Assembly (NCBI RefSeq): GCF_039697315.1
Contig: NZ_CP155619.1
Coordinates: 5,146,001-5,210,000 of the forward strand
Reading direction: 5' to 3'
Source of the DNA: Pseudomonas abietaniphila
GTDB lineage: Bacteria > Pseudomonadota > Gammaproteobacteria > Pseudomonadales > Pseudomonadaceae
Length of the DNA stretch: 64,000 nucleotides
The translations under genes and the position numbers were made by a program. This document shows, in pieces, positions 1 to 7,653 of this stretch. Under the pieces are notes generated by a model. That model made no database searches. It had not been told where the DNA came from and saw nothing but the letters and a program-made list of their open reading frames with translations. Each line of letters starts with the position of its first letter. Position 1 is the stretch's first letter.

Positions 1-1
1 C

Positions 2-766
2 CAGGCGACGGGCCATGGCAACGAGGCGGGCAAGACCTCGGGCAAGCAGGATCCGAACGCCGATCCGGCGCAATTGCTGGCCGGGAATCTGGCAGCGGCA
101 GGGGATCAGCCGGTTGACAAGAGCACCACAGAGGGCGGCGACGACAAGGCGTTCAGCGGCTTGCTCGCTGACGGTTTGAAAGACGTGAAAGGCGCCACCA
201 GCGATACCCGCGTGGATAACTTCGCCGAGCGTCTGGCGGCACTCTCCCAGGCTGCTCAGACCAAAACCAGTGCCGCCACCCCGGCGCCGTTGATGAGCCA
301 GCCTTTGGCGATGAACCAGAACGGTTGGACTGAAGGCGTGGTCAACCGCGTGATGTACCTGTCGAGCCAGAGCTTGAAGCAGGCGGACATTCAACTGGAA
401 CCCGCCGAACTGGGACGCCTCGACATTCGCGTCAATATGGCGGCGGACCAGCAAACTCAAGTGACCTTCATGAGCGCCCACGTCGGCGTGCGTGAAGCGC
501 TGGAAAGCCAGATGTCGCGTCTGCGTGACTCCTTCGCTCAGCAGGGCATGGGGCAGGTCGACGTCAACGTTTCGGATCAGTCGCGCAACATGCAACAGCA
601 GGCGCAACAACAGTCCGGCGGTGACGCCCAGCGCGGCAACGGCACGGGTCGATCCGGTGGCGGCAGCGACCTGATCGCGGACGGCGCACCGGTCGATGCG
701 GCCGCCGCAGCAGCCAATGCGCCGTTGACGGTGGTGGGTTCGAGCGCGGTCGACTATTACGCCTGA
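2..766 (+). CDS. fliK: Flagellar hook-length control protein FliK, C-terminal part (5' end outside window)
   Basis: The frame is open from the first bases of the window, so the gene starts upstream; only about 254 C-terminal residues are present. The segment at about nt 340-590 (SLKQADIQLEPAELGRLDI, then VTFMSAHVGVREAL) is the globular FliK C-terminal domain that contacts FlhB to switch export from hook to filament substrates. The tail after it is Gln/Gly/Ala-rich and low complexity. It lies just ahead of fliL, as in other Pseudomonas. The internal TTG at nt 74 is not a credible start because the reading frame continues upstream of it. Confidence 0.93.
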   Translation, partial: QATGHGNEAGKTSGKQDPNADPAQLLAGNLAAAGDQPVDKSTTEGGDDKAFSGLLADGLKDVKGATSDTRVDNFAERLAALSQAAQTKTSAATPAPLMSQPLAMNQNGWTEGVVNRVMYLSSQSLKQADIQLEPAELGRLDIRVNMAADQQTQVTFMSAHVGVREALESQMSRLRDSFAQQGMGQVDVNVSDQSRNMQQQAQQQSGGDAQRGNGTGRSGGGSDLIADGAPVDAAAAAANAPLTVVGSSAVDYYA

Positions 767-782
767 TCCTGCGTGTAAATAA

Positions 783-877
783 CTGTGGGAGCGAGCTTGC
801 TCGCGAAGGCTTAAGGTCCGGCACTGGGAGAATTATCCGCCGGGCCTCCGTTTTCGCGAGCAAGCTCGCTCCCACAG
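783..877. repeat. REP-type inverted repeat (GAGCGAGCTTGCTCGC family)
   Basis: Two inverted arms, CTGTGGGAGCGAGCTTGCTC at about 783-808 and its complement at about 853-877, frame a 45-bp spacer. This is the common Pseudomonas REP/BIME architecture. It sits right after the fliK stop and may form a transcript-ending or stabilising hairpin. Confidence 0.9.
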
Positions 878-955
878 GTCGTTTCATGGCCGACAACCGG
901 CGCCGTCGGTCCATCGGTTTTGAATTGAAAGCTTCAAACTCCTCCTGCGCCAACT

Positions 956-972
956 CTGGCACAACCCTTGCT
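956..972 (+). promoter_or_regulatory. Sigma-54 (RpoN) promoter for the fliL-flhB operon
   Basis: TGGCACAACCCTTGCT at 957-972 has the -24 GG and -12 GC elements with the required 10-bp separation and an exact TGGCAC-N5-TTGCT consensus. It lies 52 bp before the fliL ATG. Early and middle flagellar operons of Pseudomonas are known to be RpoN/FleQ dependent. Confidence 0.85.
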
Positions 973-1023
973 CTTCCTCTGTCACGCAACACTGAACCCC
1001 TTGGATAGTGACGGATTATTGGC

Positions 1024-1527
1024 ATGGCGAAGAGCGACGACTCAGTTAAAGACCCCGCGAAAAAAGGCAAGCTGAAGGTCATCATCCTGGTAGTGGTGGG
1101 CTTGTTGCTGGCGATCGGTCTGTCGGTCGGCGCCACGTGGTTCATCATGCACAAGGCGGAAAGCAAACCGGACCCTGCGGTTGCCGCCGAGGCTGCGAAC
1201 GTCAAGAAGGAAGCGATCTTCGAACCGCTGACACCGCCTTTTGTCGTTAACTACAACGTCAACGGCCGTCAGCGTTACATGCAGGTCAGCATTACTTTGC
1301 TGGCTCGCGATCACGCAGATCTGGAAGCGTTGAAAGTTCACATGCCGGTCATTCGCAATAACCTGGTCATGATGTTCTCCGGTCAGCCGTTCGACACCAT
1401 CGCGACCCCGGTCGGTATGGAGATGCTGCGCCAGAAAGCCGCTGCCGTCGTGCAGGAAGTCGGCCAGAAGGAGCTGAACAAAAGCGTGATCGAACAGGTT
1501 CTTTTCACTAACTACGTATTGCAGTAG
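1024..1527 (+). CDS. fliL: Flagellar basal body-associated protein FliL
   Basis: A 167-residue protein with a short basic cytoplasmic N-terminus, one membrane helix at about residues 17-42 and a periplasmic FliL domain (FEPLTPPFVVNYN...RYMQVSITLLARD). FliL surrounds stator units near the basal body and supports torque and stator recruitment. It is the first gene of the fliLMNOPQR-flhB run, just downstream of the sigma-54 site, and fliM begins 9 bp after its stop. Its length is normal for the family. Confidence 0.95.
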   Translation: MAKSDDSVKDPAKKGKLKVIILVVVGLLLAIGLSVGATWFIMHKAESKPDPAVAAEAANVKKEAIFEPLTPPFVVNYNVNGRQRYMQVSITLLARDHADLEALKVHMPVIRNNLVMMFSGQPFDTIATPVGMEMLRQKAAAVVQEVGQKELNKSVIEQVLFTNYVLQ

Positions 1528-1536
1528 GACCACGAC

Positions 1537-2505
1537 ATGGCCGTGCAAGACCTGCTGTCCCAGGATGAAATCGACGCGCTGTTGCATGGCGTGGACGATG
1601 GTCTGGTGCAGACCGAAAGCGTTATCGAACCCGGCAGCGTCAAGAGTTACGACCTGACCAGTCAGGACCGCATCGTCCGTGGACGCATGCCGACCCTGGA
1701 AATGATCAACGAGCGTTTCGCCCGCTACACCCGCATCAGCATGTTCAACCTGCTGCGTCGCTCTGCCGACGTGGCGGTGGGCGGTGTGCAAGTGATGAAG
1801 TTCGGCGAATACGTGCACTCGCTCTATGTGCCGACCAGTCTGAACCTGGTGAAGATCAAACCGCTGCGCGGCACCGCGCTGTTCATTCTGGACGCCAAGC
1901 TGGTGTTCAAGCTGGTGGACAACTTCTTCGGTGGCGACGGCCGCCACGCCAAGATCGAAGGCCGTGAATTCACGCCGACCGAGCTGCGGGTGGTGCGCAT
2001 CGTCCTCGATCAGGCGTTCATCGATCTGAAAGAAGCCTGGCAGGCGATCATGGAAGTCAATTTCGAGTACATCAACTCGGAAGTGAACCCGGCCATGGCC
2101 AACATCGTCGGCCCGAGCGAAGCGATCGTGGTATCGACCTTCCACATCGAGCTCGATGGCGGTGGTGGCGATCTGCACGTGACCATGCCGTATTCGATGA
2201 TCGAGCCGGTACGCGAGATGCTCGACGCCGGTTTCCAGTCGGATCTGGACGATCAGGACGAGCGCTGGGTCAACGCCTTGAAACAGGACGTGCTCGACGT
2301 GGCGGTGCCGATGAGCGCCACCGTCGCCCGTCGTCAGCTGAAATTGCGCGACGTGCTGCACATGCAGCCCGGCGATGTGATTCCGGTGGAACTGCCGGAA
2401 CACCTGATCATGCGCGCCAACGGGGTGCCGACGTTCAAGGTCAAGCTGGGTTCGCACAAGGGCAATCTGGCCCTGCAAGTGGTCGAACCGGTAGAACGCC
2501 GCTGA
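1537..2505 (+). CDS. fliM: Flagellar motor switch protein FliM
   Basis: 322 residues, full length. The extreme N-terminus carries the CheY-P docking peptide (DLLSQDEIDALLHG, residues about 5-18). A CheC-like middle domain that binds FliG and a C-terminal SpoA domain (about 245-315, with RDVLHMQPGDVIPVELPE) that pairs with FliN follow. FliM is the C-ring component that changes rotation when CheY-P binds. The docking peptide closely resembles repeats found in the CheA linker of this same genome (see findings). Confidence 0.97.
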   Translation: MAVQDLLSQDEIDALLHGVDDGLVQTESVIEPGSVKSYDLTSQDRIVRGRMPTLEMINERFARYTRISMFNLLRRSADVAVGGVQVMKFGEYVHSLYVPTSLNLVKIKPLRGTALFILDAKLVFKLVDNFFGGDGRHAKIEGREFTPTELRVVRIVLDQAFIDLKEAWQAIMEVNFEYINSEVNPAMANIVGPSEAIVVSTFHIELDGGGGDLHVTMPYSMIEPVREMLDAGFQSDLDDQDERWVNALKQDVLDVAVPMSATVARRQLKLRDVLHMQPGDVIPVELPEHLIMRANGVPTFKVKLGSHKGNLALQVVEPVERR

Positions 2506-2581
2506 CGAACTGCCGTCAGCGTCAGAACGTAGTGTTTAAACGATTTGCTGTGTCAACGAATATTGCTCGCCGAGGACAACC

Positions 2582-3046
2582 ATGGCTGATGAAAACGAAA
2601 TGAATTCCACAGACGACCAGGCACTGGCCGACGAGTGGGCGGCTGCCCTGGGTGAAGCGGGAGAGGGTGGTCAGGCTGATATCGACGCACTGCTGGCCGC
2701 CGATGCCGGGAATTCCTCCACCAACCGTCTGGCGATGGAAGAGTTCGGCAGCATGCCGAAGAACAATGCCCCGGTGACGCTGGACGGTCCGAACCTGGAT
2801 GTGATCCTCGACATTCCGGTGTCGATTTCCATGGAAGTGGGCAGCACCGACATCAACATCCGCAACCTGCTGCAACTCAACCAGGGCTCGGTGATCGAGC
2901 TGGATCGTCTCGCGGGTGAGCCGCTGGATGTATTGGTCAACGGCACGTTGATCGCCCACGGTGAGGTGGTGGTGGTGAACGAGAAGTTCGGCATTCGCCT
3001 GACCGATGTGATCAGCCCGAGCGAACGCATCAAGAAGCTGCGTTAA
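2582..3046 (+). CDS. fliN: Flagellar motor switch protein FliN
   Basis: 154 residues: an acidic N-terminal extension of about 60 residues, then a SpoA domain (about 75-150: VILDIPVSISMEVG, LLQLNQGSVIELDRLAGEPLDV, VNEKFGIRLTDV). FliN forms the base of the C-ring with FliM and helps guide export substrates. The N-terminal stretch QADIDALLAA (about residues 31-40) resembles the CheY-binding peptide of FliM. A 76-bp gap separates it from fliM; fliO starts on the base after its stop. Confidence 0.96.
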   Translation: MADENEMNSTDDQALADEWAAALGEAGEGGQADIDALLAADAGNSSTNRLAMEEFGSMPKNNAPVTLDGPNLDVILDIPVSISMEVGSTDINIRNLLQLNQGSVIELDRLAGEPLDVLVNGTLIAHGEVVVVNEKFGIRLTDVISPSERIKKLR

Positions 3047-3628
3047 GTGGGCGGATTTCTTGTGAAGGGGCTCAGGGCGCTGTCAGGCCTGTCGTTGCTG
3101 GCGCTGTCATGGGCGGTCATGGCCGCTGATCCTGCGGCCCCCGCGGCGAGTGCGCCTGCTGCAACGGCAGCAGCGTCGGCCGCTGCGCCGGTGGCCGTGC
3201 CGCCTGTGTCGAGTGCGTTGAGCAGCGGGGTGGGCGCCCAGTTGCTGCAGCTGGTGCTTGGCCTGTTATTGGTGGTCGGTCTGATTTTCGTCCTGGCCTG
3301 GCTGATGCGTCGGGTGCAGCGCGCCGGCCCTGCAGGTAATCAGGTGATTGAGCTGGTGGGATCGCGTGCACTCGGTCCGCGTGATCGGCTGGTGCTGGTT
3401 CAGGTCGGCAACGAGCAGGTGTTGCTGGGCGTTTCGCCGGGGAGCATCACCGCGCTGCACGTGATGAATGAGCCGGTCGCAGTGCCCGATACGCAGAACG
3501 CTACGCCAGAGTTCGCCCGACGCCTGATGGAAGCATTGGGCAATAAAGGCATCGCCGCGCCGCGCGCCGACAAGACGCGTCCGGGCACAGACGGCTCCGG
3601 CAACCCGGGTCAGAAGGATAAGAACTGA
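3047..3628 (+). CDS. fliO: Flagellar export apparatus protein FliO
   Basis: About 193 residues from a GTG start directly abutting the fliN stop; an in-frame GTG at 3062 is an equally possible start because no strong ribosome-binding site separates the two. It has a hydrophobic leader ending near AVMAADP, an Ala/Pro-rich spacer, one membrane helix (about 63-89, [20 protein letters not shown]) and a FliO/SpoA-like cytoplasmic domain ([22 protein letters not shown]). FliO is a scaffold for assembly of the FliP ring. The fliP ATG overlaps its stop. Confidence 0.92.
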   Translation: MGGFLVKGLRALSGLSLLALSWAVMAADPAAPAASAPAATAAASAAAPVAVPPVSSALSSGVGAQLLQLVLGLLLVVGLIFVLAWLMRRVQRAGPAGNQVIELVGSRALGPRDRLVLVQVGNEQVLLGVSPGSITALHVMNEPVAVPDTQNATPEFARRLMEALGNKGIAAPRADKTRPGTDGSGNPGQKDKN

Positions 3629-4371
3629 TGCGCATTGTTTTGACGCTGCTGTTGCTGCTGGCAGCGCCGCTGGCGTTCGCCGCCGACCCGTTGTCGATCC
3701 CGGCGATCACGCTGGGCACGGGCGCCAATGGTCAGCAGGAGTATTCGGTCAGCCTGCAGATCCTGCTGATCATGACCGCGCTGAGTTTCATTCCGGCGTT
3801 CGTGATGCTGATGACCAGCTTCACACGGATCATCATCGTGTTCTCGATTCTGCGTCAGGCCCTGGGCTTGCAGCAGACGCCGTCGAACCAGATTCTCACC
3901 GGTATGGCGCTGTTTCTGACGTTGTTCATCATGGCGCCGGTGTTCGACCGTGTGAACAACGACGCCTTGCAGCCCTACCTGGCTGAAAAGCTCAGCGCGC
4001 AGGATGCAGTGGCCAAGGCCGAAGTGCCGATCAAGGACTTCATGCTGGCGCAGACTCGCTCCAGCGACCTGGACCTGTTCATGCGCCTGTCAAAACGCAC
4101 CGACATCCCGACGCCTGATGCCGCGCCGCTGACGATCATTGTTCCGGCCTTCGTGACCTCGGAATTGAAGACCGCGTTTCAGATCGGTTTCATGATTTTC
4201 ATCCCGTTTCTGATCATCGACCTGGTGGTCGCCAGCGTGCTGATGGCCATGGGTATGATGATGCTGTCGCCGCTGATCATTTCGCTGCCGTTCAAGATCA
4301 TGCTGTTCGTGCTGGTGGATGGCTGGGCGCTGATCATCGGTACGCTGGCCGGCAGTTTTGGTGGTGTATGA
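3628..4371 (+). CDS. fliP: Flagellar export gate protein FliP
   Basis: 247 residues with a cleavable-type leader ([18 protein letters not shown]) and the conserved FliP hydrophobic blocks, including [17 protein letters not shown] and the C-terminal [20 protein letters not shown] segment. FliP makes the pentameric core of the flagellar export gate with FliQ and FliR. It overlaps the fliO stop by one base (TGATG) and is followed closely by fliQ, so translation is probably coupled. Confidence 0.97.
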   Translation: MRIVLTLLLLLAAPLAFAADPLSIPAITLGTGANGQQEYSVSLQILLIMTALSFIPAFVMLMTSFTRIIIVFSILRQALGLQQTPSNQILTGMALFLTLFIMAPVFDRVNNDALQPYLAEKLSAQDAVAKAEVPIKDFMLAQTRSSDLDLFMRLSKRTDIPTPDAAPLTIIVPAFVTSELKTAFQIGFMIFIPFLIIDLVVASVLMAMGMMMLSPLIISLPFKIMLFVLVDGWALIIGTLAGSFGGV

Positions 4372-4396
4372 GCCTGTTTGACGAGGAGTGCGCACT

Positions 4397-4666
4397 ATGA
4401 CCCCCGAAGTCGCCATCGACCTGTTTCGCGAAGCGTTGTGGTTGACCACCACAATGGTGGCGATCCTTGTGGTGCCGAGCCTGATCGTCGGCCTGATCGT
4501 GTCGATGTTTCAGGCGGCCACCCAGATCAACGAACAGACATTGAGCTTTCTGCCGCGTCTGCTGGTCATGCTCGTGACCCTGATCGTCGTGGGTCCATGG
4601 CTGGTGCGGACCTTCATGGAGTACATCATTTCGCTGTACACCAGCATTCCTCAAGTCATCGGCTGA
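4397..4666 (+). CDS. fliQ: Flagellar export gate protein FliQ
   Basis: 89 residues starting MTPEVAIDLFREALW, the family's usual length, with two membrane helices (about 15-38 and 53-76). The ATG at 4397 is preferred over an in-frame GTG at 4388 because it gives the canonical N-terminus and has the purine-rich ACGAGGA sequence upstream. FliQ encircles the FliP/FliR core of the export gate. Confidence 0.96.
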   Translation: MTPEVAIDLFREALWLTTTMVAILVVPSLIVGLIVSMFQAATQINEQTLSFLPRLLVMLVTLIVVGPWLVRTFMEYIISLYTSIPQVIG

Positions 4667-4673
4667 TTTTCGA

Positions 4674-5459
4674 ATGGAACCTGTGCTGGCGCTGACCGAC
4701 ACGCAGATCAGCACGTGGGTCGCAGCCTTCATGTTGCCGTTGTTTCGCATCGCGGCCGTGCTGATGACCATGCCGATCTTTGGTACGACACTGGTGCCCA
4801 ATCGGGTGCGTCTTTACCTTTCCCTCGCGATCACGGTGGTGGTCGCGCCCAGCCTGCCGCCAATGCCAGCCGTGCATGCACTGGACCTCAGTGCGCTGCT
4901 GCTGATCGCTGAGCAGATCATCATTGGCACTGCGCTGGGGTTGTCGCTGCAAATGTTCTTTCAGGCTTTTGTCATCGCCGGCCAGATCATTGCCGTGCAG
5001 ATGGGCATGGGCTTTGCGTCCATGGTCGACCCGGTCAACGGCGTCTCGGTGGCGGTGATCGGGCAGTTCTTCACCATGCTGGTGACGCTGTTGTTCCTGT
5101 CGATGAATGGCCATTTGGTGGTCTTCGAAGTGCTCATTGAAAGCTTCACCACGCTGCCCGTGGGCGATGGCCTGGTGGTCGCCAATTTCTGGGAACTGGT
5201 GCTGCGTCTTGGCTGGGTGCTGGGCGCGGGGCTGATTCTGGTCTTGCCGGCAATCACCGCGTTGCTGGTGGTCAACATCGCCATGGGCGTGATGACCCGC
5301 GCCGCCCCGCAATTAAACATCTTCTCCATCGGTTTCCCGCTGACGCTGGTGTTGGGCATGGGGATCCTGTGGATCACCCTTGGCGACATTCTCAACCAAT
5401 ATCAACCGCTGGCGGTCGACGCCTTGCAGTTGCTCAAGGAAATGATCAGGGCGCGCTGA
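4674..5459 (+). CDS. fliR: Flagellar export gate protein FliR
   Basis: 261 residues, strongly hydrophobic, with about six membrane segments and the family signature region VQMGMGFASMVDPVNG at about residues 109-124. It completes the FliP5-FliQ4-FliR1 gate. It begins 7 bp after fliQ and its stop lies one base before the flhB ATG, consistent with stoichiometric co-translation. Confidence 0.96.
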   Translation: MEPVLALTDTQISTWVAAFMLPLFRIAAVLMTMPIFGTTLVPNRVRLYLSLAITVVVAPSLPPMPAVHALDLSALLLIAEQIIIGTALGLSLQMFFQAFVIAGQIIAVQMGMGFASMVDPVNGVSVAVIGQFFTMLVTLLFLSMNGHLVVFEVLIESFTTLPVGDGLVVANFWELVLRLGWVLGAGLILVLPAITALLVVNIAMGVMTRAAPQLNIFSIGFPLTLVLGMGILWITLGDILNQYQPLAVDALQLLKEMIRAR

Positions 5460-5460
5460 C

Positions 5461-6600
5461 ATGGCTGAAAGCGAGAGCGGTCAGGACAAAACAGAAGACC
5501 CCACGGACAAACGAAAACGTGAGGCCAGGGAGAAGGGCGAAATCGCCCGCTCCAAAGAACTCAATACGGTCATCATCATGATCGTCGGAGCTGCCGGTTT
5601 GCTGGCGTTCGGCGGGTCGATGGCGGAAATGATGATGCAGTTGATGCGCGACAATTTCACCATCACCCGTGAAGCGCTGATGGACGAGCGCAGCATGGGC
5701 CTGATGCTCATGACGTCCGGCAAGGCGGCGCTGCTGTCGGTTCAACCGATCCTGGTGGCGTTGACCATCGCCGCGTTGGTCGGTCCTATCTCCCTCGGTG
5801 GCTGGCTCTTCGCGGCAGGCTCACTGGCGCCCAAGTTCAGCCGCATGAACCCGGCAGCGGGCCTCAAGCGCATGGTATCGCCCAAGGCATTAATCGAGCT
5901 GCTCAAGTCGTTGGCCAAGTTTTTTATCGTGCTCGTTGTGGCGCTGGTGGTGCTGTCCAAGGACAAGGCCGACCTGGTGTCCATCGCCCACGAACCCATG
6001 GAAATGGCGATCGTGCACAGCCTGCAATTGGTGGGCTGGAGTACGTTGTGGATGGCGTTGGGGCTTGTGATCATCGCCGCCGTGGACGTGCCGGTACAGT
6101 TATGGGAAGCGCACAAAAAGCTGCTGATGACCAAGCAGGAAGTGCGTGACGAGCATAAGGACAGTGAGGGGCGGCCGGAGGTCAAGCAGCGAATTCGTCA
6201 GTTGCAGCGCGAGATGTCGCAGCGGCGGATGATGTCGGCGATTCCCGAGGCCGATGTGGTCATCACCAACCCGACCCACTATGCGGTGGCGCTCAAGTAC
6301 GATCAGGACAAGGGCGGGGCGCCGGTGTTGTTGGCCAAGGGCAGTGATTTCATGGCGCTGAAGATTCGCGAGATCGCGGCGCAGCATCAGATTCTGTTGC
6401 TTGAGTCGCCTGCGCTGGCGCGGTCGATCTACTACAGCACCGAGCTTGAGCAGGAGATCCCGGCGGGGTTGTACCTGGCGGTGGCTCAGGTGTTGGCGTA
6501 TGTGTATCAGATCCGGCAGTTCCGGCAGGGGCGTGGCAAGCGGCCTGATCCTTTGCGGGATGATTTGCCGATTCCGCCGGATTTGAGGCGGGATTCTTAG
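5461..6600 (+). CDS. flhB: Flagellar export switch protein FlhB
   Basis: 379 residues: a basic N-terminus (ESGQDKTEDPTDKRKREAREKG), four membrane helices, and a cytoplasmic autoprotease domain with the NPTH cleavage motif at about residues 270-273 (VVITNPTHYAVALKY). FlhB switches the exporter from rod/hook to filament substrates after contact with FliK. It is the last gene of the fliL operon; a repeat-rich gap of about 1 kb separates it from flhA. A stand-alone paralogue of its C-terminal domain is encoded at 22,814-23,131. Confidence 0.97.
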   Translation: MAESESGQDKTEDPTDKRKREAREKGEIARSKELNTVIIMIVGAAGLLAFGGSMAEMMMQLMRDNFTITREALMDERSMGLMLMTSGKAALLSVQPILVALTIAALVGPISLGGWLFAAGSLAPKFSRMNPAAGLKRMVSPKALIELLKSLAKFFIVLVVALVVLSKDKADLVSIAHEPMEMAIVHSLQLVGWSTLWMALGLVIIAAVDVPVQLWEAHKKLLMTKQEVRDEHKDSEGRPEVKQRIRQLQREMSQRRMMSAIPEADVVITNPTHYAVALKYDQDKGGAPVLLAKGSDFMALKIREIAAQHQILLLESPALARSIYYSTELEQEIPAGLYLAVAQVLAYVYQIRQFRQGRGKRPDPLRDDLPIPPDLRRDS

Positions 6601-6972
6601 GTTTGGTTGGGATCAAGATCAAGATCAGGATCAACAGCGATTCGTCCTAACGGCCGAACTGTTTCGCCTTCGGCGAGTTACTTGAAAAGACACCAAGTAA
6701 CCAAGTGTCCTGGCTCCTGGCTTGGCCCGACTTCGTCGGGTACCCGCACTCCGACGACGCTCCATGGGCCCGCGCCGAACGGACATCCCTGTCCTGACGG
6801 CGCTCTCGCGGCATCCATGCCGCTCGGCCTACTGCGCGTCGTCTGCGTTTGGCCTGCACCCAAGTCGCGTTTTGTGTTGTCTGGTCTGTCGCGTACAAGA
6901 GCGACGCGGGCTGGAGCTAACGCTCCTCGCTTTCTTGGTTCGTGCGTCCATCTCCCTCGCTCCACTCTCAAC

Positions 6973-7108
6973 TGTAGGAGCGTGGCTTGTCCCGCGATCT
7001 ACCGCACAGCGGTAGCAAAATCAGGCGACTCGATGAGGCCTGACACCCCGCACGCACAGGTCTTGCTGCCGGTTCCCGGCAGATAGCGGGACAAGCGCGC
7101 TCCTACAA
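6973..7108. repeat. REP/BIME element, copy 1 (TGTAGGAGCGTGGCTTGTCC family)
   Basis: Arms TGTAGGAGCGTGGCTTGTCC at the left and GGGACAAGCGCGCTCCTACA at the right enclose a core with GGTAGCAAAATCAGGCGACT and a second small palindrome (GCTGCCGGTTCCCGGCAG). The core recurs almost unchanged at 7250-7330, giving two directly repeated modules. Confidence 0.88.
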
Positions 7109-7201
7109 TTTGGGGTGCGTTCGGACGTTTGATGATCGAATCAAGAAGCGAAGAGCGTTGGCTCCAGACCAGAAACAGAAACGTCAGGTTGACGCAGTCC
7201 C

Positions 7202-7353
7202 TGTAGGAGCGTGGCTTGTGTCTGGGCCGCATCCGGACGATCTACCGCGCAGCGGTAGCAAAATCAGGCGACTCGATTCTGCCTGACACTCCGCATGCAC
7301 CGGTCTTGCTGCCGGTTCCCGGCAGATCGCGGGACAAGCCACGCTCCTACAGT
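7202..7353. repeat. REP/BIME element, copy 2
   Basis: The same module as at 6973-7108, with about 18 extra bases inserted after the left-arm sequence GGCTTGTG. It shares GGTAGCAAAATCAGGCGACT, the GCCGGTTCCCGGCAG palindrome and a right arm GGGACAAGCCACGCTCCTAC. Its right arm is part of the larger inverted repeat. Confidence 0.87.
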
Positions 7354-7575
7354 TGAGAGTGGAGCAAGGGAGATGGATGCAAGGACCAAGAAAGCGAAGG
7401 GCGTTAGCTCCAGCCCGCGTCGCTCTTGTACGCGATAGCCCAGACACCGCAAAACGCGACTTGGGTGCAGGCTGAACGCTTCTGCCGTTAGGCAGAATCA
7501 GGCAGTCACCCAAATCTGCCAACCACCCCACAAATCCCATACTGGCACCTTGCTATTTTCAACCCGTTCCAAGAG

Positions 7576-7592
7576 TTGGACAGGTTTTTGCA
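7576..7592 (+). promoter_or_regulatory. Probable sigma-54 promoter for flhA-flhF-fleN-fliA
   Basis: TTGGACAGGTTTTTGCA at 7576-7592 has GG and GC at the correct 12-base start-to-start spacing of -24/-12 promoters, with a T-rich run before TTGCA. It deviates from consensus only at the CA of TGGCAC. It lies about 62 bp upstream of the flhA GTG. Known RpoN control of Pseudomonas flhA fits. Confidence 0.65.
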
Positions 7593-7653
7593 ATACCTGC
7601 GTTACAACGCCTCTGGCGTCAAAAGTTTGATTTAACGCGCAGGTACAGAATCG

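Larger units (their letters stand above)
6853..7471. repeat. Large inverted repeat with about 148-bp arms
   Basis: The left arm at 6853-7000 is nearly the reverse complement of the right arm at 7324-7471, and both arms have the same length. Landmarks: CCTGCACCCAAGTCGCG at 6853 pairs with its complement ending at 7471, and TCCACTCTCAACTGTAGGAG at 6961 pairs with the complement ending at 7363. A few mismatches are seen inside the arms. The inner end of each arm is a REP arm (AGGAGCGTGGCTTGTCCCGC). The loop of about 320 bp contains further REP modules. Confidence 0.88.
6601..7653. other. Repeat-filled gap between flhB and flhA
   Basis: No credible gene is present. The first part holds short GATCAA iterations (about 6610-6640) and a GC-rich stretch (about 6650-6850) resembling degenerate intergenic repeat DNA. 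The rest is a large inverted repeat with two REP modules in its loop (listed separately) and the flhA promoter. Several open frames occur here on both strands, but they are mirror translations of the same repeat and lack ribosome-binding sites. Confidence 0.75.

Noticed and set aside
1042..2478. Long open frame on the - strand opposite fliL/fliM
   Set aside because: It is His/Gln/Asp-rich, as expected from the antisense of high-GC codons, and fliM is unambiguous on the + strand.
6607..7540. Matching predicted peptides on opposite strands in the flhB-flhA gap
   Set aside because: The similarity arises from the inverted DNA repeat itself; no start signals or recognisable domains support coding.
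7543..7553. TGGCACCTTGC upstream of flhA as a sigma-54 promoter
   Set aside because: The GG-GC spacing is four bases too short; the site at 7,576-7,592 has the correct spacing.
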